64,000 bases of DNA from Catenibacillus scindens (GCF_014202115.1 NZ_JACHFW010000001.1:608511-672510); one strand, 5' to 3'; positions 31,886 through 41,468 are shown, counted from the first letter of the stretch. Translations and numbers: made by a program. The notes: a model not told the origin generated them from the sequence alone.

Positions 31886-33040
31886 ATGCCATCTTTGGGG
31901 AATCAGGAATATATACGTGACATGAACAGCCGGCTGGTCCTCCAGCACATCATACACCATGGACCTATATCCAGGGCAGACATTTCAAAGGCTCTGGGAC
32001 TGACAAAGGCCACAGTTTCTTCCATTGTACAGACGTTTATTGATGACGGTTACGTCTGGGAAATCGGCAGCCTGGATACAACAAAAGGCCGCAAACCCAT
32101 TCTTCTCCAATTTAACGGGAACTGTGGATTCACTCTGTCGGTGTATCTGGATGTGGATGCCACATCTATACTCATTGCCAGCCTCACCGGAGAACAGCGG
32201 CAGTTTTTTTCTTATCCAGGCATTTCAGGGAATCCAAGCCCGCTTGAAAAACTGTGCGAATACATTCAGGACGCCATGAGCCACTGCCCGCCCTCCCGCT
32301 ATCACATTGTAGGGATCGCTGTTGGCGTTCTCGGAGTTGTCCACAAAAACCGGATTGAGTTTACCCCATACTATGATCTAAACTGCCCGGACCTTGGCGA
32401 CCTTCTGGAACAGCGTTTTCATATTCCAGTGTATATTGAGAATGAGGCCAACCTTGCGGCCCAGGGAGAACGGACATTTTTCCATTTTTATCCCAACCTG
32501 ATCAATCTAAACATCCACGCCGGTATAGGTATGGGTATTATTCTGGATCACCGCCTTTATACCGGTCAAAACGGATACGCCGGAGAGTTTGGCCACACCA
32601 TCATTGAGCCCGGCGGGAAGCCCTGTCCCTGCGGAAACCGGGGCTGCATCGAACAGTATGCATCCCGCAGAGCCATTGTATCCATGTTTCGTGAGATCAC
32701 CAGGGATCCTCAGATGACCGCTGCAGATCTGTGCCGCGCCTACAATAAAGGGCGTCCGGAAGCTGTCCGCTGTATTGATATTTTTGTGCGGTACATGGCC
32801 ATCGCCCTCAACAATATCCTCAATATTTTCAATCCGGATATTGTGATTATCAACAGCGATTTTACCACTGGCATTCCCGGACTGACCGATGAAATATCCC
32901 GGCATATGCGCAACACATTTAACCGAAACTGCACTTTTGTGCCTGCGTCCCAGGATCAGGAAACAGTGATTCTTCTGGGCGGATGCTGCGTCTGCGCCAA
33001 AAAATTTCTCAAGATCAAAGATCTCCAGTTAAAAACATAA
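31886..33040 (+). CDS. ROK family transcriptional regulator / sugar kinase-like
   Basis: The N-terminal winged helix (about 10-75: HHGPISRADISKALGLTKAT) is of the NagC/XylR type. The ROK kinase-like body follows, with GIAVGVLG, the sugar-site ENEANLAAQGE and the zinc motif GKPCPCGNRGCIEQY (Cys-x-Cys-x4-Cys). The catalytic DxGGT-type ATP loop is weak, as in regulator members. It is monocistronic, and the 318-base upstream gap (31568-31885) is AT-rich with TTGACA at about 31840 as a possible -35. No carbohydrate operon is adjacent. Confidence 0.88.
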   Translation: MPSLGNQEYIRDMNSRLVLQHIIHHGPISRADISKALGLTKATVSSIVQTFIDDGYVWEIGSLDTTKGRKPILLQFNGNCGFTLSVYLDVDATSILIASLTGEQRQFFSYPGISGNPSPLEKLCEYIQDAMSHCPPSRYHIVGIAVGVLGVVHKNRIEFTPYYDLNCPDLGDLLEQRFHIPVYIENEANLAAQGERTFFHFYPNLINLNIHAGIGMGIILDHRLYTGQNGYAGEFGHTIIEPGGKPCPCGNRGCIEQYASRRAIVSMFREITRDPQMTAADLCRAYNKGRPEAVRCIDIFVRYMAIALNNILNIFNPDIVIINSDFTTGIPGLTDEISRHMRNTFNRNCTFVPASQDQETVILLGGCCVCAKKFLKIKDLQLKT

Positions 33041-33153
33041 ATCCACACAGTCAAGTTAAATACCCCGCAGCAAGCTGACGGGGTATAAAAACAGTCAACA
33101 CAGCGTAAGCTTCAGGGCTTTGGTTTTCTCTTCGCTGCGGTTGCATTAATAAA

Positions 33154-33183
33154 GGGAGCGCCATTAGTCATCGTGGCGCTCCC
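33154..33183 (-). terminator. Terminator overlapping the phosphatase stop codon
   Basis: GGGAGCGCCA (33154-33163) and its exact inverse at 33174-33183 enclose the stop codon. On the minus strand TTTATTAAT follows. A further stem ATACCCCG/CGGGGTAT lies at about 33059-33086. Confidence 0.8.
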
Positions 33184-33898
33184 AGCTATTTTCATAAGTT
33201 TCACAAAAACGGGCGGCAAATGAAGGCGGCTCGTCATTGGCATAGAGATGAGAAATATCCGCAAATCCGTTCATCCGGAAATAGGCGATGCCTTGCCGCC
33301 GCTCTTCCGTGATCAGCGTTGTCACTGATGACGGAGGCGCGCAGAACCCATGCCACAAAACCATGGGGGAAATATTCAGCAGATGGGAAAGCAGCACGCA
33401 CTCCACTCCAAAATGGCAGAAAAACGCGATGGCGTCATTACTGGCATTAACCGCACGATAGAAATGCCCGTCCCGGACATAGCCGTGGTCTTTCAAAACC
33501 TGATCCAGCCCATCAACTACCCAGTCATATTCCTCCTTAACCCGTCCCTGGGCCATGACCGGCACATCATACCACTGGTCATAACTAAAAAAACGCTCCT
33601 CACGGGTCCAGTCCTGAGGCAGCCAGTCCCAGGCAATCTTCTGGTGATCTCTCACATCCGGCCGCCATATATGAGTATCAAACTCTCTCAGCCACAAACA
33701 CTCTCTTCCTGCGATCCCTATCTTTTTAAGAGTGAGGGATGCCGTATCTTTGGCCCGCCCCAAAGGGGACACATAGGCCGCCTTAATCCCCGCATTTTCA
33801 AGACGTCTGGAAAGATACTCCGCCTCCCGCCAGCCCTTAGGGGTCAGAGAATCCCGCTCATAATCCGGATCCCCGTGTCTTACAATCAATAATTTCAT
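33164..33898 (-). CDS. Histidine phosphatase family protein
   Basis: The N-terminus MKLLIVRHGDPDYERDSLT carries the RHG catalytic motif. YVSPLGRAKDTASLTL (second arginine), a central glutamate and FFCHFGVECVLLSHLL (second catalytic histidine) complete a phosphoglycerate-mutase-like phosphatase. At 244 aa it is longer than cobC-like enzymes. The substrate is unknown. Confidence 0.88.
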   Translation of the reverse strand: MKLLIVRHGDPDYERDSLTPKGWREAEYLSRRLENAGIKAAYVSPLGRAKDTASLTLKKIGIAGRECLWLREFDTHIWRPDVRDHQKIAWDWLPQDWTREERFFSYDQWYDVPVMAQGRVKEEYDWVVDGLDQVLKDHGYVRDGHFYRAVNASNDAIAFFCHFGVECVLLSHLLNISPMVLWHGFCAPPSSVTTLITEERRQGIAYFRMNGFADISHLYANDEPPSFAARFCETYENSWERHDD

Positions 33899-33967
33899 AA
33901 CATTCTCCTTTGTGCCCGGCTTCTCCCATCATAAAGTAGTCTTTCACCCGCTCCGCCTTTATCAGGA

Positions 33968-34657
33968 TCAAACTTTAAACCGGTAGCCAACACCCCAGAT
34001 TGTCTCTATATACTGGGGTTTAGATGTGTTAAACTCAATCTTTTCCCGGATCTTTTTAATATGGACGGTGACTGTGGCAATATCGCCCACAGACTCCATA
34101 TCCCAGATCTTGCTGAAAAGCTCTTCCTTGGTAAATACATGGTTTGGATTTTCCGCCAGGAAAGTCAGCAGATCAAACTCTTTGGTAGTAAAAGCCTTCT
34201 CCTCACCGTTAACATAGACCCTGCGGGCCGTCTTGTCAATTTTAATTCCGCGAATCTCAATCACTTCGTTCTTTTTCGCGCCGCTGCCTACAAGGCGATC
34301 ATACCGGGCCAGGTGAGCCTTAACTCTGGCCACAAGCTCGCTGGGGCTAAATGGTTTTGTAATATAATCGTCGGCGCCTAGGCCCAGGCCCCGGATCTTG
34401 TCAATATCCTCTTTTTTAGCTGAGACTAAAATAATGGGGATGTTTTTCACTTCCCGCACTTTTTTGCACACGTCAAAGCCGTCCATATTTGGAAGCATTA
34501 AATCGAGGATGATCAGATCCACATTTTCTCTGAGGGCCGTTTCCAGTCCTTTATCGCCGGTTTCTTCTATAATCACATTAAAACCGCTCAGTTCCAGATA
34601 ATCCTTCTCAAGCTCTGCTATGCTGATCTCGTCTTCAATAATTAATATCTTACTCAT
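33968..34657 (-). CDS. OmpR-family response regulator
   Basis: The receiver domain starts KILIIEDE, has phospho-acceptor Asp in DLIILDLMLPNMDG (about residue 53), the Lys in YITKPFSP (about 102) and a C-terminal winged helix (FTTKEFDLLTFLAENPNHVF, VTVHIKKIREKIE). The ATG at 34657 lies 7 bases inside the upstream kinase gene, so the pair is translationally coupled. The combination resembles VanRS-like systems, but no resistance genes are near. Confidence 0.92.
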   Translation of the reverse strand: MSKILIIEDEISIAELEKDYLELSGFNVIIEETGDKGLETALRENVDLIILDLMLPNMDGFDVCKKVREVKNIPIILVSAKKEDIDKIRGLGLGADDYITKPFSPSELVARVKAHLARYDRLVGSGAKKNEVIEIRGIKIDKTARRVYVNGEEKAFTTKEFDLLTFLAENPNHVFTKEELFSKIWDMESVGDIATVTVHIKKIREKIEFNTSKPQYIETIWGVGYRFKV

Positions 34658-36134
34658 CAATTTTATGCTCCTCATATTTTCTCAGGACAAAACAGATGCT
34701 TGTCCCTATATTTTCTTTGCTGGTAGCCCAGATACGGCCGCCATGCTCCTCAATAATCTTCTTAGCGATGGAAAGTCCCAGGCCACTGCCGCTTTGAGCA
34801 GAATTTCGGGATGCGTCCGCCCGGTAAAGGCGCTCAAAGATATGGCCGATATCTTCTTTGGCAATCCCTTTGCCATTGTCCTCAATCTCGATCTGGACAA
34901 ATTCCGCCTCCTCCCGGATACGGATGTTAATAATCCCCTTTTTATTACCAATATATTTGGATGAATTATTCACAATATTAATGATCACCCGTTTAAGCTG
35001 CTCCGGGTCTGCGATAATGACCACATCTTTGTCAGCGTAATTAAAAAATCCCAGGTCAATATTTTTCCGCTCTAAGTCCATGCTGATCTCCTCAACACAG
35101 TCCTGAAAATAGTCGTTAAGATTAAGTTTAATAAAAGAATACGGCACTGAATTGCTGTCCAACTTGGAATAAAGAAACAATTCTTCAATCATCTTTTCCA
35201 TATCCGTAGCCTTTGTGTAAACAGTCTTCAAGTACCTCTCCGACTTCTCCGGCGTATCCGCCACACCGTCCATGATCCCTTCAATATAGCCTTTGATGGC
35301 TGTAATCGGAGTCTTTAAGTCATGGGAAATATTGCTGATCAGCTCTTTATTTTCCCGCTCGTACTGCATACTGATATCAATTTGCTCTTTCAGCTTTTGG
35401 CGCATCTCCTCAAAGGCAATGCACAGTTCACCGATCTCGTCATTGGTTTCCGCTTTCACATTAAAGTTCAAGTTTCCTTCTTTAATATTCTCAGTGGCCG
35501 CTTTTAAAAGGCCGATAGGCTTGATAATACTTTTATAAAGCCACATCGTCAACACTGCCCCGCACAAGACAAGGACGGCAATGGCCAGCACAATCCACTG
35601 GAGCGCCGATGAGCGAAGCTGGGGAACCATAGCGGAAAGGTTCGTCACAATACATACCCTGCCGCTGCTGCCATCAGGGAAAGTAAATCCCATCTGGGTC
35701 AGATGATAAGGAACAGGATCAGGGACGTAAATATTCCCTTCCCCAATGTCCAGCTCCAAATATGCCTCATCGAGATAATCTTTCTCCGATTCCGGTTTCC
35801 CGGAATAGATCGTCTCGCCATTTTTCCTCACAATTAAATAAGAGGAATATCCCATCAGCTCTGAATTGACAGACTGAAGATATTCCATATTCTCAAGTTT
35901 CTCAGGCTCCGACGCCATAACTTCATCAAGTTCTGACTTGATGCTGCTTGTCAGGCTCCCTAATATTTCCATAGGATTTGTAAGCATATCCACGCTACCA
36001 TCTGAAACGTCATAGCGCTTCTGCAATGAGTTTGATCCCAGCATACTTACAGCATAGGTGACAGCGCATATCAGTAAAACAGGAACAATACACAATAAGA
36101 AATAAGAAATCTTAATTCGGGTAAAAAGTTTCAA
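34650..36134 (-). CDS. Membrane sensor histidine kinase
   Basis: Two transmembrane helices (about 8-30 and 185-210) flank an extracellular sensor domain. A HAMP domain (about 211-262) precedes the H-box ELISNISHDLKTPITAIKGY (His about 276) and N, G1, F and G2 boxes (INIVNNSSKYI, EIEDNGKGI, FERLYRAD, GSGLGLSIAKKI). It is the first gene of the kinase/regulator pair. An extended -10 promoter sits about 70 bases upstream. The signal is not evident. Confidence 0.93.
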   Translation of the reverse strand: MKLFTRIKISYFLLCIVPVLLICAVTYAVSMLGSNSLQKRYDVSDGSVDMLTNPMEILGSLTSSIKSELDEVMASEPEKLENMEYLQSVNSELMGYSSYLIVRKNGETIYSGKPESEKDYLDEAYLELDIGEGNIYVPDPVPYHLTQMGFTFPDGSSGRVCIVTNLSAMVPQLRSSALQWIVLAIAVLVLCGAVLTMWLYKSIIKPIGLLKAATENIKEGNLNFNVKAETNDEIGELCIAFEEMRQKLKEQIDISMQYERENKELISNISHDLKTPITAIKGYIEGIMDGVADTPEKSERYLKTVYTKATDMEKMIEELFLYSKLDSNSVPYSFIKLNLNDYFQDCVEEISMDLERKNIDLGFFNYADKDVVIIADPEQLKRVIINIVNNSSKYIGNKKGIINIRIREEAEFVQIEIEDNGKGIAKEDIGHIFERLYRADASRNSAQSGSGLGLSIAKKIIEEHGGRIWATSKENIGTSICFVLRKYEEHKIDE

Positions 36135-36202
36135 ACGATCACCTTTTTCTATGTGAAATCCCGCCTAAAAGCAGACTTCTCCCTGCCTTTAGTCTCTTTT
36201 TG

Positions 36203-36211
36203 ATTATAGCA
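36203..36211 (-). promoter_or_regulatory. Extended -10 promoter of the kinase-regulator pair
   Basis: The minus strand reads TGCTATAAT (36211-36203), a perfect -10 with the TG extension and no good -35. This is about 70 bases before the kinase start. Confidence 0.55.
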
Positions 36212-36270
36212 TACTTGATAAAAAGAGTGTCTAAACAATTTCATATATTTATAAACTTTTTATTAATTCA

Positions 36271-36381
36271 AGACTCACAGGTCGCATATCCGGCGGAGGG
36301 AAATTAACTTCCTCCCCTGATACTCATTTGTTACTCACGACCTATTGTGGTGGTAATCATCTTCCCACCGGATATACGAGG
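36271..36381 (-). ncRNA. Candidate pseudoknotted RNA between gatD and kinase gene
   Basis: On the minus strand an 11-bp closing stem (36378-36368 with 36293-36283, one G-U) encloses two hairpins (GGTGG/CCACC and GGAGG/CCTCC). A six-base loop sequence AGGTCG (36343-36338) is complementary to CGACCT (36284-36279) just past the stem, allowing a pseudoknot. It lies between the gatD terminator and the kinase promoter. The family is unknown to me. Confidence 0.4.
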
Positions 36382-36400
36382 CAACATTTTCCGGTGAATA

Positions 36401-36446
36401 ATAAAAGCCCCACAGACAGGCCGCGCTGCCGCAGCCGACTGTGGGA
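36401..36446 (-). terminator. gatD-murT operon terminator
   Basis: CCCACAG (36445-36439) and CTGTGGGG (36415-36408) with a GC-rich inner region form the stem, followed by CTTTTATTATT on the minus strand. Confidence 0.75.
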
Positions 36447-36503
36447 CCTTCCCTCAAAGGGACCAGCCTCTTAGGGACAAGAAAATAGAAAATCCTGCAT
36501 TCT

Positions 36504-37238
36504 TTATCCATGCAGAAGGTGCTGCATATAATCATGAGCATTGTTCTCGAAAGTATCATCCAGTTCTTCCAGACAAAGATCCGGATACCGGCGCAGCAGC
36601 GCCGTTTTTAAAATATGATCGGCCAACTTTGGATTCTTCGGCAAAAGCGGGCCGTGACTGTAGGTTGCAAACACATTTTTATAGCGGGCGCCCTCTGTCT
36701 TATCTTTGCCGTTATTTCCATAGCCGGCAAGCACTGTACCCATAGGCCGCACGCCTTGTCCAAGATAAGTCTTTCCGGAATGATTCTCAAAGCCCACCAC
36801 GGTAAGATTGCCGTCCCCGGCTCCGCACTGATACATATAGTTTCCGATCATGCGCTCCTTCTCACCTACAGTGTACAGATCCAAAGCTCCGATGAAATCG
36901 CACTGCTGTCCATCCCATGTCTTATAATACTGGCCCAGCATCTGATATCCTCCGCAGATAGCCAAAAAGACTTTTTCCGCTTCAATGGCCTCAGTAATCT
37001 GCCTGGCTTTTCCCTGTGCCAGATCCTCCAGGAGAACCCCCTGTTCAAAATCCTGGCCGCCGCCAATAAAGAAGATATCATAGTCCTCATAATTCAGGGC
37101 ATCGCCCACGGAAATTCCCGTCACCTGGGTTTTGATACCGCGCCATTCCATACGTTTAGTCATGCAGATAATATTTCCCCGGTCACCATAAAGATTTAAA
37201 ATGTCCGGATATAAATGACAAATTCTCAATTCATACAT
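36504..37238 (-). CDS. gatD: Lipid II isoglutaminyl synthase, glutaminase subunit
   Basis: GatD provides ammonia to MurT, which amidates the D-glutamate of lipid II. The class-I amidotransferase features are YGDRGNI at the N-terminus, IFFIGGGQDFEQ (substrate loop), FLAICGGYQMLG (nucleophile Cys about 94) and FATYSHGPLLPKNP (catalytic His about 190). ATG at 37238 has GGAG upstream. It directly follows murT (33-base gap) as in other Firmicutes. Confidence 0.93.
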   Translation of the reverse strand: MYELRICHLYPDILNLYGDRGNIICMTKRMEWRGIKTQVTGISVGDALNYEDYDIFFIGGGQDFEQGVLLEDLAQGKARQITEAIEAEKVFLAICGGYQMLGQYYKTWDGQQCDFIGALDLYTVGEKERMIGNYMYQCGAGDGNLTVVGFENHSGKTYLGQGVRPMGTVLAGYGNNGKDKTEGARYKNVFATYSHGPLLPKNPKLADHILKTALLRRYPDLCLEELDDTFENNAHDYMQHLLHG

Positions 37239-37271
37239 TTTATTTTCTCCATTCTCAAGTATCCTGGCGCT

Positions 37272-38642
37272 TTATTCCCAAAACTCTTTAAAGCCAAACT
37301 TTTTGCTGATCTTCTCCCGAATATCCAACATAGCTGTATATGTCGGCATTATGTAAACCGGAGCATTCTGAAGAATCATCTGCTCAATAAGCTGATCGTA
37401 ATCTTTGATCACCCGGATCTTCTCCATAGGAAGGCCGGTATATTTAAAGCGCATAGCCATCTCGTCGGCACGACGTCCAGTCACCCAGATTCCGGTAAGC
37501 CGTTCCTCCACTGTGTTCAGTTTTTCAAAATCCACATCCCAAATCCAGGAAATATCTGTTCCGTCAGCGTAGCGGTCATTAAGTGCCACCACAAAAAGGG
37601 CTGGCTGGGTCGTATTGCTCAAAAAGTTCAATACCTGATTACAACCGGCAGGGTTTTTGATCAGGATCATGCGGATATCTGTATTTTCAATGGTAAATTT
37701 CTCCATGCGGCCAAAACCGCATTCAAAACTGTTTAATGCCGCAATAACTACTTCGTCCTTCAGTCCAAGAACATGACCTGCGGCCACCGTGGCAATTGCA
37801 TTGTAAATATTATAGCCGCCGGGCAGATTAATGGTGGCCTGATAATGCTTTCCGCCCACCCGGATCTCGATCGTGGAAGCGTCGGCGGTACTTTCCAGCA
37901 CTTTTTCCACAGCGATCTCTGTCTTTGGACGGTGATATCCACAATTAGGACACCGAAATCCACCCAAATGACCGTAAGTCACATAGTCGTAGACATACTC
38001 CGTCTTGCAGTGGATACAGTAGGGGGCGTCAGATACCTCATGGACACGGTTTTTATAAATCTCGCTTTCCACGCCGTAAAATACCACTTTATTGGAAATC
38101 TCATCTTTCATGGACACGGACAGAGAATCATCGGCATTAATACATACCACAGCGTTAGGAGAATTTTTAATGCCCGTGAGAATACTATTCAATGTGTGGG
38201 TCACTTCACCATACCGGTCAAGCTGATCCCTGAAAACATTGGTGACAACCACACACTTGGCGTCCACATACTTGCTAACGGTTTTAAATGCTGCCTCGTC
38301 GCACTCTACAAGGGCGACGTCATATTTATTTTTACCTCCAAGTGATGAATTCATGGCAAATTCCGCGGTAATACCGGGAAGCATATTTGCCCCAGATTTG
38401 TTAGCAAAATAACGTATTCCTGAGTCCGCCAGACTCTTTTCAATCATTCGCGATGTCGTTGTTTTTCCGTTGGTTCCAGTAACAATAATGGTAGTAACGC
38501 CTTGGGCCAGCTCTCCAAGGAGGGTCGGGTACAATTTCAGCGCCACCCGGCCGGGGACATTTGTTCCACCTTTTCCCAGCCATCTTAATATACTCCGCGA
38601 CATCTTACAAGCTGCTACTGAAAGGATTGTTCTAATTTTCAT
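37272..38642 (-). CDS. murT: Lipid II isoglutaminyl synthase, Mur-ligase-like subunit
   Basis: The Mur ligase fold has the ATP loop TIIVTGTNGKTTTSRMI (about residue 55), a four-cysteine zinc insertion characteristic of MurT (YCIHCKTEY and FRCPNCGYH, about 205-230) and a C-terminal DUF1727 domain (GFGRMEKF, NPAGCNQVL). With GatD it amidates lipid II at the membrane, needed for peptidoglycan cross-linking. The start at 38642 is supported by homology of the N-terminus (MKIRTILSVAACK). There is no ribosome site, and a strong promoter places the transcript start at or next to the ATG. Confidence 0.93.
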   Translation of the reverse strand: MKIRTILSVAACKMSRSILRWLGKGGTNVPGRVALKLYPTLLGELAQGVTTIIVTGTNGKTTTSRMIEKSLADSGIRYFANKSGANMLPGITAEFAMNSSLGGKNKYDVALVECDEAAFKTVSKYVDAKCVVVTNVFRDQLDRYGEVTHTLNSILTGIKNSPNAVVCINADDSLSVSMKDEISNKVVFYGVESEIYKNRVHEVSDAPYCIHCKTEYVYDYVTYGHLGGFRCPNCGYHRPKTEIAVEKVLESTADASTIEIRVGGKHYQATINLPGGYNIYNAIATVAAGHVLGLKDEVVIAALNSFECGFGRMEKFTIENTDIRMILIKNPAGCNQVLNFLSNTTQPALFVVALNDRYADGTDISWIWDVDFEKLNTVEERLTGIWVTGRRADEMAMRFKYTGLPMEKIRVIKDYDQLIEQMILQNAPVYIMPTYTAMLDIREKISKKFGFKEFWE

Positions 38643-38649
38643 AATGGTG

Positions 38650-38678
38650 ATTATAGCACACCCCCCTGCTAAAAACAA
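38650..38678 (-). promoter_or_regulatory. murT promoter, predicted leaderless start
   Basis: The minus strand has TTGTTT (38678-38673), a 17-base spacer ending TGC and TATAAT (38655-38650). Only 7 bases separate the -10 from the murT ATG. Confidence 0.65.
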
Positions 38679-38751
38679 GGCCGCCTTTTGGCGGAAACTT
38701 CCTCTCTGAAGCTCCCCCTCCAAAAGACGGCTCAAATTGCGTCACTAATTT

Positions 38752-40086
38752 TTACTGCTCATGCTCCTGTATAAAAGCAATGTTGGCCTTCTCGTACTGA
38801 TTAAATACGGAAGCGTCAAAGGCATCAGGAGCGATCGTGCCGTTGTACCAGCTCTTTGATTCAAAATAAGCGCGGATATCTGGATCGTCAAACTGACGGC
38901 CATGGCGGGCATAGATCTCATTTCTTGCCAGAAGAAGTTCCCAGTCGCTCAGTCCGGCCAGATCCGCCTCAGTAAGATATCTGGTGCTGCTGTCCGGGCA
39001 GATATAATCATTCTTCGCCTCTTCTTCGCTCTGTCGGCGGGCCTCCTCCTCGCTTTGTCTGCGAGCCTCCTCCTCACTCTGGCGGGCCGCTTCTTCGCTC
39101 TCCTCCTGCCGGGCAAGAATAGCCATAGCTACCTGTTCCGCCCGATTAGCATATTCCTGGGCTCTCTCAATGGCCTGTTTAAAGTTTTTCGCTTCCACAA
39201 GCTCCGTAACTTCATCCAGACAGCTCTGAAGGGAGTTTTTCTCGTCATCGGTCATATTCTTCTCGTCAAGGCTATCGCCGGCGCTGAGGAAAGAATCAAT
39301 CATTTCCTGATTTTTTTCCTCAAGCCCCTGAATCAGCTCCTCCATCTGCGAACGCATATTTTCAAGCTGGTCGCCGGCGCCATCATCAATGGCCTGCTGG
39401 AGACTTGCAAAAATATCATCCACATACTGCTGGAGATCCTCAGGGACATAGTACTGATCAGCGATCAGCTCCTGATATGTATTTTTAAGCTCCTCAAGAG
39501 ATGTAATCTGATCAGTAATGGCCGTAAGCTGCTGACTCAGATCATTGATCCTCTCTTCCAGCTCGCTGATACTGCCCACATCACGGTTTTCAATAGCCTG
39601 CTGGCACTCTGCCATCAGATCGCTGACTGCGTCTTGAATACTTGTGTAATTGGACGAATCAAGCTGCTCCTCAAAACGTTCCACCGCGTCGCGGAAAGCA
39701 GCAATCTGCTGACTCCGGTTTCTCTGTATCATAATAAAAATAACGGCACCCGCAATGATAGCCACAACAAGAACTGCAATGATCACTATAAGGGCGATCA
39801 TCCCGCCTTTCCCCTTCTTCGCCGGTTTTGGCTGATTCCCTCTGGTATTCTGGGGATTGGGTCCGGCATTTACAGGCCTGCTGCCAGGTGCCGCCCCCAT
39901 TCCCGGCCCAGGTCCGGGAAAAAATGTCTGGGATGGCTGCCCGCCGGCTTCCTGGCCCTGCGCCCCTGAAAAATCCGGTCTTACCGGTGTCTGAGACGGA
40001 CGGTCTTCATCTTCAATTTTCGCACCGCAATTGGTGCAAAACAGAGAATCATCATCAATGGAGCTGCCACAATTTGGACAAAACAT
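38752..40086 (-). CDS. Zinc-ribbon, TM, coiled-coil and YARHG-domain protein
   Basis: Residues 1-24 are a zinc ribbon (MFCPNCGSSI, FCTNCGAKI). A Pro/Gly/Gln-rich linker leads to one transmembrane helix (about 95-117). A long coiled coil (about 120-345) ends in repeated RQSEEEA units, and a C-terminal YARHG domain (about 372-440: LLLARNEIYARHGRQF) follows. The topology predicts ribbon inside and YARHG outside. Such proteins are thought to sit at the cell envelope, with unknown function. It precedes murT on the same strand by about 110 bases. Confidence 0.85.
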   Translation of the reverse strand: MFCPNCGSSIDDDSLFCTNCGAKIEDEDRPSQTPVRPDFSGAQGQEAGGQPSQTFFPGPGPGMGAAPGSRPVNAGPNPQNTRGNQPKPAKKGKGGMIALIVIIAVLVVAIIAGAVIFIMIQRNRSQQIAAFRDAVERFEEQLDSSNYTSIQDAVSDLMAECQQAIENRDVGSISELEERINDLSQQLTAITDQITSLEELKNTYQELIADQYYVPEDLQQYVDDIFASLQQAIDDGAGDQLENMRSQMEELIQGLEEKNQEMIDSFLSAGDSLDEKNMTDDEKNSLQSCLDEVTELVEAKNFKQAIERAQEYANRAEQVAMAILARQEESEEAARQSEEEARRQSEEEARRQSEEEAKNDYICPDSSTRYLTEADLAGLSDWELLLARNEIYARHGRQFDDPDIRAYFESKSWYNGTIAPDAFDASVFNQYEKANIAFIQEHEQ

Positions 40087-40245
40087 ACACTTACCCTCCT
40101 CTGCGATTTCGCCGCGCCCTGAAATTCAGAGCGCCGGAAAAAATTTCCGGCGGCAGTCACACCGCCGGTCCGTTGTTTATATGTTAGTTTACCACATCTG
40201 AAACGAATGTGCAATTCTTTGCAGCGCCTTCTTTTTTACGGCCTA

Positions 40246-41253
40246 TTACTTCTTTTCCAGGCCAAAATACCTAGCGATGCCGGTGGCATCGGCAATACCC
40301 ATAGCCTTTAGATTTTCGTCCTCCTTCAGCAGGGCGTTGTCATGGGGATTATCCATAAAAGCATGTTCCACAATAATTCCGGGAAAGCCTCGCTCTACAC
40401 TTGTGCTGATGAGATAATACCAATCTTTTACATTTCCGTCATCGTAATAGCCCTTCTCCGGTTTTGTCCGGGTCAGGACGCCTCTCCCCGCGAGATCCAC
40501 CTGTGTTGTCAGTTCCTCAAGAATACATTCCCCTAACTTCTGGCTTTCCTCATGGAAAGGGGAGTAAACAGTCACGTAAACCTCTGTGCCATTGGCCTCT
40601 GATGGATATCCCAGTCCGGTGGCATTATTATGTAAACTCACAAAAAGATCCGCTCCAACGCTCTCGGCATAGGCTGTCCTCCCTGTAACATCGTCAGAAC
40701 CTTCCCCGTTGTCTGGACATGAGCCATCCTCACGGGTCATAAAGACCTCCACGCCCTTGTAAGTTTCCAGTTCCTCCCGGCAGGCCAGAGCAATCTTTAA
40801 GTTCAGGTCCTGTTCGTTAAATCCAAGATCGGGATGATTCCTTGAACAAATATCATCGTGTCCCGGATCAAGGACAATTCGGATGGGATCCGCCTCTGCT
40901 TCCGCCTCAGTCTCCGGCTCAATATCTATCTCAGTTTCAGCAGCGGTTTCTGATTCTGTCATGTTTTCCTCTACCGCCGCAGTTTCGGTTTCCGCCTTTG
41001 TCTGCGCCGCGCTGTCATCCACCTTCTGATTTTCACCTGCGCTCTGGCTCTGCTCCGCCGTCTGAATACCGCCGTCACTTTCAGTGGAGCTGTCGATTTC
41101 TGTCTCAATCTCAGCGCCTGCCGCTGTGTCATTCACCGGCGTCCGGGCCGGTGACAAAGTGCGAAACACAAGAAAAATAATGGCACAGAGTATGACCGCC
41201 AAAACAGCGATCACTCCGCAAAGCAGCCATTTTATCTTAGGATTCTTTTTCAC
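40246..41253 (-). CDS. N-acetylmuramoyl-L-alanine amidase (Amidase_3), membrane-anchored
   Basis: Start GTG at 41253 is preferred: CGGAGGAG lies 8 bases upstream, while the longer frame overlaps a likely promoter (TATACT near 41295). An N-terminal signal anchor (KWLLCGVIAVLAVILCAIIF) precedes a Glu/Thr-rich linker of about 90 residues. The catalytic domain shows IVLDPGHDD (zinc His), EQDLNLKIAL (zinc Glu), FVSLHNNA (zinc His) and PGIIVEHAFMDN (catalytic Glu). It cleaves the amide between MurNAc and L-Ala outside the membrane, in cell-wall remodelling. Confidence 0.9.
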   Translation of the reverse strand: MKKNPKIKWLLCGVIAVLAVILCAIIFLVFRTLSPARTPVNDTAAGAEIETEIDSSTESDGGIQTAEQSQSAGENQKVDDSAAQTKAETETAAVEENMTESETAAETEIDIEPETEAEAEADPIRIVLDPGHDDICSRNHPDLGFNEQDLNLKIALACREELETYKGVEVFMTREDGSCPDNGEGSDDVTGRTAYAESVGADLFVSLHNNATGLGYPSEANGTEVYVTVYSPFHEESQKLGECILEELTTQVDLAGRGVLTRTKPEKGYYDDGNVKDWYYLISTSVERGFPGIIVEHAFMDNPHDNALLKEDENLKAMGIADATGIARYFGLEKK

Positions 41254-41405
41254 GATCGCTACTCCTCCGTATTTTATTTCTTCCTCCACAGTATATCACA
41301 TTGTCGCGCACCGCGCACCCCAAAGCGAAAAAATCCCAGAGGATTCATAATAGATTATCCCTCGCCGGCCGCAGCGTAAGCGCTTATAGTCTTACCGTGA
41401 CGAAT

Positions 41406-41444
41406 AAGAAAAAGCCCGGAACAGAAATAGATCTGTACCGGGCC
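41406..41444 (-). terminator. rplL operon terminator
   Basis: GCCCGGTACAG and CTGTTCCGGGC form a strong stem followed by TTTTTC on the minus strand, 25 bases after rplL. It closes the ribosomal operon before any rpo gene. Confidence 0.88.
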
Positions 41445-41468
41445 GATAGCTTAAATCGCATGCTAAAA

